Assembly (NCBI GenBank): GCA_041397625.1
Contig: JAWKWH010000002.1
Location: 248,001 to 312,000 of the forward strand
Direction of reading: 5' to 3'
Length of the DNA: 64,000 bases
Origin: JAWKWH01 sp041397625
Lineage (GTDB): Bacteria > Pseudomonadota > Alphaproteobacteria > Rhizobiales > Rhizobiaceae
Shown here: positions 1-7,288 of the stretch, piece by piece
Layout of the letters: each line of letters starts with the position of its first letter
How positions within the stretch are numbered: position 1 is the stretch's first letter
The notes under the pieces: model-generated
Database searches by the model: none
What the model saw: the letters and a program-made list of their open reading frames with translations, nothing else
Told to the model about the DNA's origin: nothing
Program-made: the position numbers and the translations under genes

Positions 1-1
1 C

Positions 2-481
2 GAGTTTGCCCGTCTCGGCGGGCTGCACCGCAACACCTACATCAATTCGCCGCTGCTGCTCGACGGTTCGCTGCAGCTCAAATCGCGCCCCGGTCTGCGC
101 TTTGCCGGCCAGATCACCGGCTGCGAGGGCTATGTCGAGAGCGCCGCGATGGGCCTGCTTGCCGGACGGTTCGCCGCGGCCGGGCGGCTCGGACGACCGA
201 TCAAGCCGCCGCCGCCAACCACCGCTTTCGGTGCGCTGCTCGGCCATATCACCGGCGGGCACCTGACGGCGGACGACGAACCCGGCAAACGTTCGTTCCA
301 GCCGATGAACGTCAATTTCGGCCTGTTCCCGCCGCTTGAAGCCGGCGCGATCGAAAAGCCGGAGGGCCGGCGCTTCCGCGGCAAGGAGAAGGCGATCGCC
401 AAGAAGAAGGCGGTCACATCGCGGGCGCTTTCAGACTGCCGGGCGTGGCTCCGGATCGGCGAAGCGGTGGCGGCGGAGTAA
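2..481 (+). CDS. trmFO: TrmFO, C-terminal part (5' end outside window)
   Basis: The window opens inside this gene, in the frame starting at base 2; about 159 C-terminal residues are present. TrmFO is the FAD- and methylenetetrahydrofolate-dependent enzyme that makes ribothymidine at position 54 of tRNA. The family's C-terminal signature is clear: GGLHRNTYINSP near the start, then FAGQITGCEGYVESAAMGLL, then a run of Gly-Arg-Phe and the Pro-rich segment before a GHITGGHL stretch. This is the flavin-binding end of the protein. The final Arg/Lys-rich tail is typical of alphaproteobacterial versions. The same strand carries the crotonase-fold gene about 80 bases downstream, with no obvious functional link. 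Confidence 0.93.
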   Translation, partial: EFARLGGLHRNTYINSPLLLDGSLQLKSRPGLRFAGQITGCEGYVESAAMGLLAGRFAAAGRLGRPIKPPPPTTAFGALLGHITGGHLTADDEPGKRSFQPMNVNFGLFPPLEAGAIEKPEGRRFRGKEKAIAKKKAVTSRALSDCRAWLRIGEAVAAE

Positions 482-561
482 GATTGGCTGCTTGACCTTG
501 CCGCGCCGATAGCCAAACTCCTGCGTGATCTTGCCGGCAGCATACTGGGCGGAACCCCGAC

Positions 562-1395
562 ATGAGCGAATTGCAGTCCACCTTCTTCGAAATCGAGCGT
601 ACCGGCGCGATCGCGCGGCTGGTCATGAACCGGCCCGACAAGGCCAACGGCATGACGCCGGAATTCTGGGCCGACCTGCCGCGCATCCTCGATGAGCTCG
701 GCGGAGACGAGACGGTGCGCTGCGCGGTGATCGCCGGGGCGGGCAAGCATTTTTCCGGCGGCATGGATCTCTCCGCCTTCGGCGGCATTGCCGAAGCGCT
801 TGAGCGCGAACCGGGACGTGCCGCGCTGGCGCTGCGCGAGACGATCCTGCGGCTGCAGGACGCGTTCAACGCCATCGAACGGGCGCGCTTTCCCGTCATT
901 GCGGCGATCCACGGCGCCTGTATCGGCGGCGCCATCGACCTGATCACCGCCTGCGACATGCGCATCGCCAGCGTCGACGCCTTCTTCGCCATCGAGGAAA
1001 TCCATATCGGCATGGCGGCCGATGTCGGCACGCTGCAGCGCCTGCCGAAGCTGATCGCGCCGGCCGTCGCCGCCGAACTCGCCTATTCCGGGCGCCGCTT
1101 TACCGCCGATGAAGCACAAGGCTTCGGTCTCGTCAGCGAGGTCCTGGCCGACCGCTCCGCTCTTGACGAGCGGGCGATGGCGCTTGCCGGCGAGGTGGCG
1201 CGGAAATCGCCGCTGGCGATTGCCGGCATCAAGCGCAACCTTGCCTATGCGCGCGACCATTCGGTGGCCGACGGGCTCGACTACATCGCCACCTGGAATG
1301 GCGGCATGTTGCGGCCGGAAGACCTGATGAAGGCGATCCAGGCCAAGATGGCCAGGAAGGAAGCGGAATTCGCAGACCTGCTGAAGGTCGGCTGA
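562..1395 (+). CDS. Delta3,5-delta2,4-dienoyl-CoA isomerase-like crotonase
   Basis: A 277-residue enoyl-CoA hydratase/isomerase superfamily protein. It matches the eukaryotic ECH1 subgroup more closely than true hydratases: GACIGGAIDLITACDMR (118-134) forms the oxyanion-hole region, and E146 and D154 in the segment EEIHIGMAAD occupy the places of the two acidic residues used by ECH1 to shift dienoyl-CoA double bonds. The later RDHSVADGLDYIATWN stretch is also ECH1-like. The likely role is auxiliary beta-oxidation of unsaturated fatty acids with odd-numbered double bonds. The ATG at 562 has only a weak purine-rich stretch upstream. It ends 11 bases from the convergent DUF4153 gene. A plain enoyl-CoA hydratase is the alternative. 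Confidence 0.85.
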   Translation: MSELQSTFFEIERTGAIARLVMNRPDKANGMTPEFWADLPRILDELGGDETVRCAVIAGAGKHFSGGMDLSAFGGIAEALEREPGRAALALRETILRLQDAFNAIERARFPVIAAIHGACIGGAIDLITACDMRIASVDAFFAIEEIHIGMAADVGTLQRLPKLIAPAVAAELAYSGRRFTADEAQGFGLVSEVLADRSALDERAMALAGEVARKSPLAIAGIKRNLAYARDHSVADGLDYIATWNGGMLRPEDLMKAIQAKMARKEAEFADLLKVG

Positions 1396-1406
1396 TATCG
1401 AATTCT

Positions 1407-3149
1407 CTATTGCCAGTCGCTGGAACGCAGCAACAGCGTAAACGTCATATTGGTGATCTTTGGCACCGGCTGACGCTCGCCATTGGCGTTCTGGACTATA
1501 AGGCGCAGCCGCCTTTCACCCGATTGAAGGTCGATCGCGGGCGGCGTCTCGTTCGGCGCGTCGGCGACACGGTTCACCTCGGTTTCCGCTATCGCAAAGC
1601 GATGCTCCTGCTCACGCCAACTGACCGCGATCTCGCCGCCCGAGAGCACGATCTCCATCTCGCCGCCGGCGAGCTTGATCATGCGCCTGGCATTGGCGTT
1701 GTCGTAGAGATGCACCTGCGGCTGGACCAGGTCGAAACCCCCGATCTCGAGCGCATCGCTCATCTGGAAGTGACGGTAGAAAGCGAGCCTGTTGCCGAAG
1801 TCCGAATAGGCGTCCGGATTGAGCCCGTAGGCTTCGGCGACCAGCTTCAGGTTCTCGTGCGAATAGCGGTTCCACCTCGGCGCATCGACCAGTTCGACAC
1901 CTTCCGGCGCGACGGTGTCGAGGCCGTTGTGGTAGGACAGGAAGCGAAGCGCCGAGACCGCCGCCGCCTCGCCCGCCGCGTCGAGCGGCTTGCCGGCCAT
2001 GATATCGAAGAAACGCTTGGCCTGGCTCTTGATCGACAGGCCGACCACCCCCTGCGGGCCGAAACTCGCCAAGCACAGCGCCAGTACCGGCAGGGTGACG
2101 ATCACGCGGATGTCGCCGCGAAGCAGTCTTATCAGCTGCAGCAGCACGATCGCCGAGGTCACGAGGCCGAACAGCACCAGCAGATAGCGTTCCGGCGTTA
2201 TGCCATACTGGTCGATGCGCAGCCAGGCGGCATAGAACAGCAGCGCCAGCGGCACCGGCATGACAAAGGGCCAGAGGCGCAGCAGCAGCCGCATCGGCGC
2301 GCGGGCCACCGACCAGAAAGGCGCCGATACCAGCAGTGCGCCGAAAACGCAGAAACCGTAACCGAGCACCAGCCAACCGATCTGGTTCTTCGGCACTTCG
2401 CCGCTGACGATCACCTTGACTGCGTAGGCATGGAGGATCAACGCATAGACGATCAGCAACGGCGCGGCGACGAAATCGCCAAGCGCCCGCATGCCGACCG
2501 CCATGTATCTGCCGTCGTCGGCCACTGCCTGTTCGTCGAACGCCTGCGGAATCCGGCCCAGTCCGAAGAGCGGCGCCAGGAACAGGCCAGTTGTCGCCCA
2601 GACGTAACCGTAGAGGTCGTCCGGCACGTCGAGGCCGAACAGGTAGCTGAGGCTCAGCAGAACGGCGGAGATGCCGCCGGCCGCGAGCAACAGGGCAAGC
2701 CCGCCGAGCACGAGCGCGAAGACGAAACGAACGGCAAACAGCCAGAAGGTTCCGGCACTACCGCGCCACAGATAGGGTGCGATCACCACCAGCCCGGCCA
2801 GCGCCGGCAGGATGACGAATTCGTAGGCCCGCGTCTGGTCGGCATACCAGACCATCAACCCTGCGAGGACCGCGGCAACGGCCGATGCGATGAGCGCGAA
2901 ACCCGCCGGGCGGCCGCGCGCCTCGCACCATAGCGAAGCCGCCAGCGAAGCCATCGCCGCGGCCAAAAGGCCAAGCGAAAGATGCCAGCCGATATCGCGA
3001 ACCCAGGCAAGGCGGGCAATGGACGCATTGGCGTCGAGCGCCAGCAGCAACAGCGCCATGGCGGTCACTGGAAAGCGCCACACGGCCTGGCGGGCGCCGG
3101 TCAGCATCTCGGCCAGAACGGTCTTCCAGCCGTCGGGGGTGTCGGTCAT
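1407..3149 (-). CDS. DUF4153 polytopic membrane protein
   Basis: A 580-residue protein. The first ~370 residues hold about ten hydrophobic helices; the last ~200 residues are soluble and contain a repeated-looking His/Arg/Asp-rich stretch. The sequence around ILHAYAVKVIVSGEVPKNQ and the segment QYGITPERYLL are hallmarks of DUF4153, a family with no established biochemical function. It is the last gene of a minus-strand operon: its start lies 2 bases after the stop of the upstream hydroxylase-like gene, so translational coupling is likely. Its place behind two lipid-modifying-type enzymes suggests a membrane lipid or envelope role, which is inference only. Confidence 0.85.
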   Translation of the reverse strand: MTDTPDGWKTVLAEMLTGARQAVWRFPVTAMALLLLALDANASIARLAWVRDIGWHLSLGLLAAAMASLAASLWCEARGRPAGFALIASAVAAVLAGLMVWYADQTRAYEFVILPALAGLVVIAPYLWRGSAGTFWLFAVRFVFALVLGGLALLLAAGGISAVLLSLSYLFGLDVPDDLYGYVWATTGLFLAPLFGLGRIPQAFDEQAVADDGRYMAVGMRALGDFVAAPLLIVYALILHAYAVKVIVSGEVPKNQIGWLVLGYGFCVFGALLVSAPFWSVARAPMRLLLRLWPFVMPVPLALLFYAAWLRIDQYGITPERYLLVLFGLVTSAIVLLQLIRLLRGDIRVIVTLPVLALCLASFGPQGVVGLSIKSQAKRFFDIMAGKPLDAAGEAAAVSALRFLSYHNGLDTVAPEGVELVDAPRWNRYSHENLKLVAEAYGLNPDAYSDFGNRLAFYRHFQMSDALEIGGFDLVQPQVHLYDNANARRMIKLAGGEMEIVLSGGEIAVSWREQEHRFAIAETEVNRVADAPNETPPAIDLQSGERRLRLIVQNANGERQPVPKITNMTFTLLLRSSDWQ

Positions 3150-3151
3150 CC

Positions 3152-4126
3152 CTACTCGGCCGGTTGAGGAACTTGGGTGACGGCAGGCAATCCCGGCAGG
3201 CCCGGCATGCCGGCCTGGTCGGGATTGAGGCGCACATAATCGGCCTTCAAATCGTCGGAGCCCTTGCGGCTGCCGTCATGGCTCCAGCCCGGCGGCATGA
3301 AGATGTAGCCGAGGCGCTGTTTCAGCGTCAGGCCTGGCCTGGCGATATCGCGGAACATGTCGATCCATTCGTGGAAGGCGACCAGGAATATGTTGAAGGT
3401 GGCGATGTCGGAGACGATGCCGTATTGCGGCACGTCCTCGTCGCGCTCCTCGACGAAGGTGCCGAAGATGCGGTCCCAGACGATCAGCGCCGCGCCGTAG
3501 TTGGAATCGAGATAGCGCGGATTGTTGGAATGGTGCACGCGGTGATGCGACGGCGTGTTGAACACGAACTCGATCGGCTTCCACAGCTTGCCCACCGTCT
3601 CGGTGTGCAGGAAGAACTGGTAGATCAGGTTGATGCCGCCGACGAACAGTACCAACAGCGGGTGAAAGCCGAGCCAGGCGAGCGGCATGTAGAGCACGAA
3701 GGCGCCGGTCAGCAGCGATGTCCACGGCTGGCGCAGCGCCGTCGTCAGGTTGAAATGCTGGCTTGAGTGGTGGTTGACGTGGTCGGCCCACCACCAACGG
3801 ATGCGGTGCGTGCCGGCGTGAAAGACGAAGCGGCGGAAATCATCCGCAACGAAGCACAGTATACCAGTCAGCCAGTTGATCTTGAGATCGAAAATCCGGT
3901 GCTCATAGGCGAAGTACATCAGGTTGAGAATGATGAACGCGTAGGCGATCGTCACAACGACGTTGCCGGTGCCCATCAGGAGGCTTGTGATGGCGTCGTT
4001 GCGCTCGTAGCGACCCTTCACGCGGCCGAAATAGATCAGCATCACCTCGGCGACGATTCCGGTCGCGTAGATAGCGATCGAATAGAGCGTGATATTGGGA
4101 AAACTGACCGTACCGAAGGATTCCAT
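3152..4126 (-). CDS. Sterol desaturase / fatty acid hydroxylase family protein, copy B
   Basis: A 324-residue membrane protein of the fatty acid hydroxylase superfamily, whose members use a di-iron centre bound by histidine clusters to hydroxylate or desaturate lipids. The clusters are intact: HAGTH at 103-107, HVNHH at 116-120 and HHRVHH at 194-199, with hydrophobic segments before and between them. It aligns over its whole length, with the same residue numbering, to the copy at 4624-5565, including a near-identical GWSHDGSRKGSD tail, so the two are recent tandem paralogues. The substrate is not deducible; candidates are fatty acyl chains, ornithine lipids, hopanoids or ether lipids. The gene is preceded by a small membrane-anchored protein gene (55-base gap) and followed by the DUF4153 gene. 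Confidence 0.88.
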   Translation of the reverse strand: MESFGTVSFPNITLYSIAIYATGIVAEVMLIYFGRVKGRYERNDAITSLLMGTGNVVVTIAYAFIILNLMYFAYEHRIFDLKINWLTGILCFVADDFRRFVFHAGTHRIRWWWADHVNHHSSQHFNLTTALRQPWTSLLTGAFVLYMPLAWLGFHPLLVLFVGGINLIYQFFLHTETVGKLWKPIEFVFNTPSHHRVHHSNNPRYLDSNYGAALIVWDRIFGTFVEERDEDVPQYGIVSDIATFNIFLVAFHEWIDMFRDIARPGLTLKQRLGYIFMPPGWSHDGSRKGSDDLKADYVRLNPDQAGMPGLPGLPAVTQVPQPAE

Positions 4127-4181
4127 CTGCCAACGCCGTCCGCTACATTCCCGCGGTAATCCCGTCCGCGGTTGTCCTCAT

Positions 4182-4607
4182 TCATTCAACCATGGATTTC
4201 AGCAGTTCCGCAACCGCATCGCGGTGTTCGACGGCGGCAAACCGGAAGCTGCGTTCGCCGATCGTGGTGTCGCGCAGCCCGAGCGTCAGCGTGTCGTCGC
4301 CCGACGGCTCCAGGCGCTTCAGTGCGCCATGCGACAGGATGCGGATGACGTAGTTGTCGCCGAAAACCATCGCCAGGGCGCAATCGCCGTCGACAAGCGC
4401 CAGAAAGCCCGCCTGCAGGTCCTGCGTGATCCAGCTCGGCGTATCGTCGGTAATCTCGTAGAGCGGATATTTGTTCGAGACGAGGCTGCGCAGAAACGCC
4501 GGGTCGGCGATGCTCGCCGCGCGCGGCGCCTGGAAGCGGCGCAGGATGAAGTCGAGGGCGGCGAGCGCGCCGACGACCGCCAGAAGCAGGAAAAGAACGC
4601 GGTTCAC
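4182..4607 (-). CDS. Small membrane-anchored protein, module copy B (unknown family)
   Basis: A 141-residue protein with one N-terminal hydrophobic segment (about residues 3-20), then a soluble domain. I do not recognise a named family. It aligns with the 143-residue protein at 5549-5980: both have a lone N-terminal anchor, an FLAL(V/K) segment, a GD.Y(V/L)(I/T)R.LS core and a C-terminal F.F...E.RD.VA.LL.SM ending. Each copy sits directly upstream of a hydroxylase-like gene (here a 55-base gap; 16 bases separate it from the preceding stop). The conserved pairing suggests a partner or accessory subunit of the di-iron enzyme, which is inference. Confidence 0.75.
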   Translation of the reverse strand: MNRVLFLLLAVVGALAALDFILRRFQAPRAASIADPAFLRSLVSNKYPLYEITDDTPSWITQDLQAGFLALVDGDCALAMVFGDNYVIRILSHGALKRLEPSGDDTLTLGLRDTTIGERSFRFAAVEHRDAVAELLKSMVE

Positions 4608-4623
4608 GCCAGCGCGGCTCCGC

Positions 4624-5565
4624 TCAGCGGGACGGCAGGCCGGGCGTGCCGGCCTGGTCGGGATTGAGGCGTACGTAATCGGCCTTGAGTTCGTCGGAGC
4701 CCTTGCGGCTGCCGTCGTGGCTCCAGCCCGGCGGCATGAACATGTAGCCGAGGCGCTGCTTCAGCGTCAGGCCGGGCGCGAAGACGTCGCCGAATAGGCC
4801 GATCCATTCGTGAAATGCGACCTTGATCGGGTTGAAGGTGCCGAGATTCTTGACAATGCCGTAGCGCGGGCGGTCTTCCACCAGTTCCTCGACGAAGGTG
4901 CCGAACAGCCGGTCCCAGACGATCAGCGTGCCGGCGTAGTTGGCATCAAGATAACGCGGGTTGGTGGCGTGGTGGACGCGGTGGTGCGACGGCGTGTTCA
5001 TCACCAGTTCGATCGGCCGCCACATCTTGCCAACCGCTTCGGTATGGATCCAGAACTGCCACAAAAGGTTGAAGCCGTAGACGAAGGCGATCAGCGCGGG
5101 ATGGAAGCCGAGCAGTACCAGCGGCGTCTGCAGGACGACCATGCCGGTCAGGTGCCCGGTCCAGCTCTGCCTGAGTGCTGTCGACAGATTGTAGTGCTGG
5201 CTGGAATGGTGGTTGACGTGCTCGGCCCAGACCCAGCGCACCCGGTGGGCAATGCGGTGGTACCAGTAGTAGCGGAGGTCGTCGATCAGGAAGGCGACGA
5301 ACCCGACCCACCAGGAAATGCCGAGATCGAAGAACCGGAACTGCCAGACCCACATGAGGATGGCAAACGAGATGAAGCCGAGCAACAGGCCGGCGATCAC
5401 GTTGCCCACGCCCATCAGGAGCGAAGTCAGAGTATCGCGGGTCTCGAAAGAACCCCTCGCCCGCCCCGTGCGGACCAGGAACAGTTCCAGCAGGATGGCC
5501 GCGACGAACAGCGGTACCGCCAGTTCGGTAACCTTGGGAAACGCCAGTTCATCCATCGTGAGCAC
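4624..5565 (-). CDS. Sterol desaturase / fatty acid hydroxylase family protein, copy A
   Basis: A 313-residue di-iron membrane oxygenase-like protein. The histidine clusters are HRIAH at 103-107, HVNHH at 116-120 and HHRVHH at 194-199. It is a close paralogue of the product of 3152-4126; the two differ mainly at the N-terminus and in the inter-helix regions. The start used is GTG at 5565, about 4 bases after an AAGGA element; an ATG at 5556 is the alternative. The start overlaps the end of the preceding small-protein gene by 17 bases, which argues for coupled translation and a joint function. The substrate is unknown. Confidence 0.88.
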   Translation of the reverse strand: MLTMDELAFPKVTELAVPLFVAAILLELFLVRTGRARGSFETRDTLTSLLMGVGNVIAGLLLGFISFAILMWVWQFRFFDLGISWWVGFVAFLIDDLRYYWYHRIAHRVRWVWAEHVNHHSSQHYNLSTALRQSWTGHLTGMVVLQTPLVLLGFHPALIAFVYGFNLLWQFWIHTEAVGKMWRPIELVMNTPSHHRVHHATNPRYLDANYAGTLIVWDRLFGTFVEELVEDRPRYGIVKNLGTFNPIKVAFHEWIGLFGDVFAPGLTLKQRLGYMFMPPGWSHDGSRKGSDELKADYVRLNPDQAGTPGLPSR

Positions 5566-5980
5566 CCATTCCTTCCATCGATTCCAGCAGCCCGGCCACC
5601 CGGTCCCGTTCGGCGGCGGTGGGGAAGGTGAAATTGCCGCCGCGCCAGCTTATGTCGTCGAGATCGAGCGACAGGCCCGTTTCACCCTTGCGCTCGCATG
5701 CGAAGCGACTGCCCGGCGAAAGATAGCGCGTCAGGTAGCAGTCGCCAATCGCCCGCACGATACCGGCGCCGCCGTTTTTCAGCGCCAGGAATGCCGCGTC
5801 CCGTTCCGCGGTGATCACCGTCCAGTCGACGGCTGTTTCGGCGAAGTCGAGGTGGAAGCGGCCGACAGCCTCCTTCTGCGAGGCCAGCGTGGCCGATACT
5901 GTACCGCCGGACAGGTGCACCGCCAAAACAACCCCGCCGACGCCGACAACCACCAGCAAAGCGAGGATTTCCAGGGGCAT
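5549..5980 (-). CDS. Small membrane-anchored protein, module copy A (unknown family)
   Basis: A 143-residue protein with an N-terminal hydrophobic anchor (about residues 4-24, Val/Gly-rich) and a soluble domain. It is homologous to the 141-residue protein at 4182-4607, sharing the pattern FLALK..., IGDCYLTRYLS and ERDRVAGLLESM near the C-terminus. It overlaps the start of the following hydroxylase-like gene by 17 bases. It is probably the first gene of the operon running to 1407, although the upstream phytoene synthase-like gene on the same strand ends only 62 bases away. The function is unknown. Confidence 0.75.
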   Translation of the reverse strand: MPLEILALLVVVGVGGVVLAVHLSGGTVSATLASQKEAVGRFHLDFAETAVDWTVITAERDAAFLALKNGGAGIVRAIGDCYLTRYLSPGSRFACERKGETGLSLDLDDISWRGGNFTFPTAAERDRVAGLLESMEGMGAHDG

Positions 5981-6042
5981 CGCGGCTTTCCGTCAAACCT
6001 TCGATCAAGTCAGGCGATCCTTCCCAGTTTAAGGGGCGACCG

Positions 6043-6876
6043 TCAACGCCAGCCGAACAGGGCGCGCCTGAGCGCAATTGCGTTCTGGCGCAGCGGCGAC
6101 AGGACGACCGGCTGGTCGAAGACCGCCGGTCCCGCCTGTTCGATCGCGTCCAGCCGCGCGCCCGCGGCGGCCGCGGCCAGATAGGCCGGCCTGAGCGACG
6201 CCGGGATGTCGCGGGCGTGCGTCAGGAACGCCGAGAAATGCTCGCGGCCGAGCGCAACCATGGCAGCAACGGCGCGCATGGCCGGCTCGCCGGGCGTGTC
6301 GGCCCGCAAATCGGCGACATCGGCGCCGGCGGCGGCGATCAGGTCGGCGGGAATGTAGGTCTGTCCACGACGGCGGTGGATCGGTAGCAGCGACAACAGC
6401 CCGGCAATCGCCTGGGCACAGCCGGCATGGCCGGCAGCGCCGCCGTGGCCCATCGCCGCGCCGGAATCAAGCACCAGGCTCGCCAACTGGATCAGCGCGC
6501 CGGCCGTTTCGCCGCAATAACCTTCCAGATCGGTGCGCGACGGCATCGCGTCGTCATAGAGGTCGAAACGACGCGCCTCGATCATGTTCGTCAGCGCCGC
6601 GACCGGCAGCCGGTGCTCGTCGATCGCGCTGCGGAGCGCGTCGGCGACGGGATGGCCGGCGGTTTCGGTGCCGGTGCAGCCGGCAACCGCGTCGTGCCAC
6701 CATTGCAGGCGCAGCTCACCGACCATGGGATCGCTGGCGATGTCGCGGATGCGGGCGATCTCGATGTTGAACGCGTAGAGCGCAAACAGCGCCTCGCGTC
6801 GGTCATCGGGCGCATAGAGCACGGACGCGTAGCGATCGCGATCCGCCGACCTGACCATGTCGCCAAGCGCGGTCAC
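6043..6876 (-). CDS. Phytoene/squalene synthase-fold protein, NDUFAF6-like
   Basis: A 277-residue protein with the all-alpha trans-isoprenyl synthase fold signature: ALYAFNIEIARIRD near the N-terminus, LRLQWW, and RRRGQTYIPADL in the second half. The two Asp-rich magnesium-binding motifs needed for phytoene or squalene synthesis are absent: the first region reads RIRDIASDP and the second reads LLSLLPIHRRRG where active enzymes carry a DxGED-type motif. This pattern fits the NDUFAF6 (C8orf38) subgroup, a mitochondrial complex I assembly factor, better than a carotenoid or hopanoid enzyme. The GTG at 6876 is used as start; ATG at 6858 is an alternative. It lies 8 bases after a homologue of another complex I assembly factor. 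Confidence 0.8.
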   Translation of the reverse strand: MTALGDMVRSADRDRYASVLYAPDDRREALFALYAFNIEIARIRDIASDPMVGELRLQWWHDAVAGCTGTETAGHPVADALRSAIDEHRLPVAALTNMIEARRFDLYDDAMPSRTDLEGYCGETAGALIQLASLVLDSGAAMGHGGAAGHAGCAQAIAGLLSLLPIHRRRGQTYIPADLIAAAGADVADLRADTPGEPAMRAVAAMVALGREHFSAFLTHARDIPASLRPAYLAAAAAGARLDAIEQAGPAVFDQPVVLSPLRQNAIALRRALFGWR

Positions 6877-6884
6877 GGCCAGGA

Positions 6885-7280
6885 CTACTCGACCGCGATC
6901 AGGGCGGCGGCGACGGCGCGATCCTCGGCCAAAAGCACGTTGAACGTGCGCACCGCCGCACCCGTCGACATCGGATCGGCGGAAATACCGTGGCCGCGCA
7001 TCAGCTCGCGCACGTCCTGGGAAAGCGGTTTCAGGTCGACCCCGCTGCCCACCAGCAGGATCTCGATATCACCGGTCTCTTTCAGCACCGCGTCGAAATC
7101 GGCGGGCGAAAGCCTGTCGGGATCGGCCGGCTCCCATCCATGGATGCCCGACGGCAGGCAAAGAAGCGAGCCGCGATGCGACATGTCGGCGAAGCGGAAA
7201 CCGCCATTGCCATAGGCGTCGATCGGCGCGCGGCCCGGATAGTGCGCCGGACGGAACTCGATGCCCTTTGCCTTGACCAA
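6885..7280 (-). CDS. Mth938-like (DUF498/NDUFAF3) domain protein
   Basis: A 131-residue single-domain protein of the Mth938 fold. Typical features are the PAHYPGRAPIDAYGNGGFRF opening, SHRGSLLCLPSGIHGW, and ILLVGSGVDLKPL in the middle. The family includes human NDUFAF3, a complex I assembly factor; bacterial members are uncharacterised. The start appears to be TTG at 7280, directly behind an AAGGG stretch; a slightly shorter form cannot be excluded. It lies 8 bases after secDF and 8 bases before the NDUFAF6-like gene, so all are probably one transcript with yajC. Confidence 0.85.
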   Translation of the reverse strand: MVKAKGIEFRPAHYPGRAPIDAYGNGGFRFADMSHRGSLLCLPSGIHGWEPADPDRLSPADFDAVLKETGDIEILLVGSGVDLKPLSQDVRELMRGHGISADPMSTGAAVRTFNVLLAEDRAVAAALIAVE

Positions 7281-7288
7281 CCCTTGCC

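Noticed and set aside
6043..6876. Carotenoid or hopanoid synthesis gene
   Set aside because: The fold matches phytoene/squalene synthases but both Asp-rich catalytic motifs are missing and no other isoprenoid genes are nearby.
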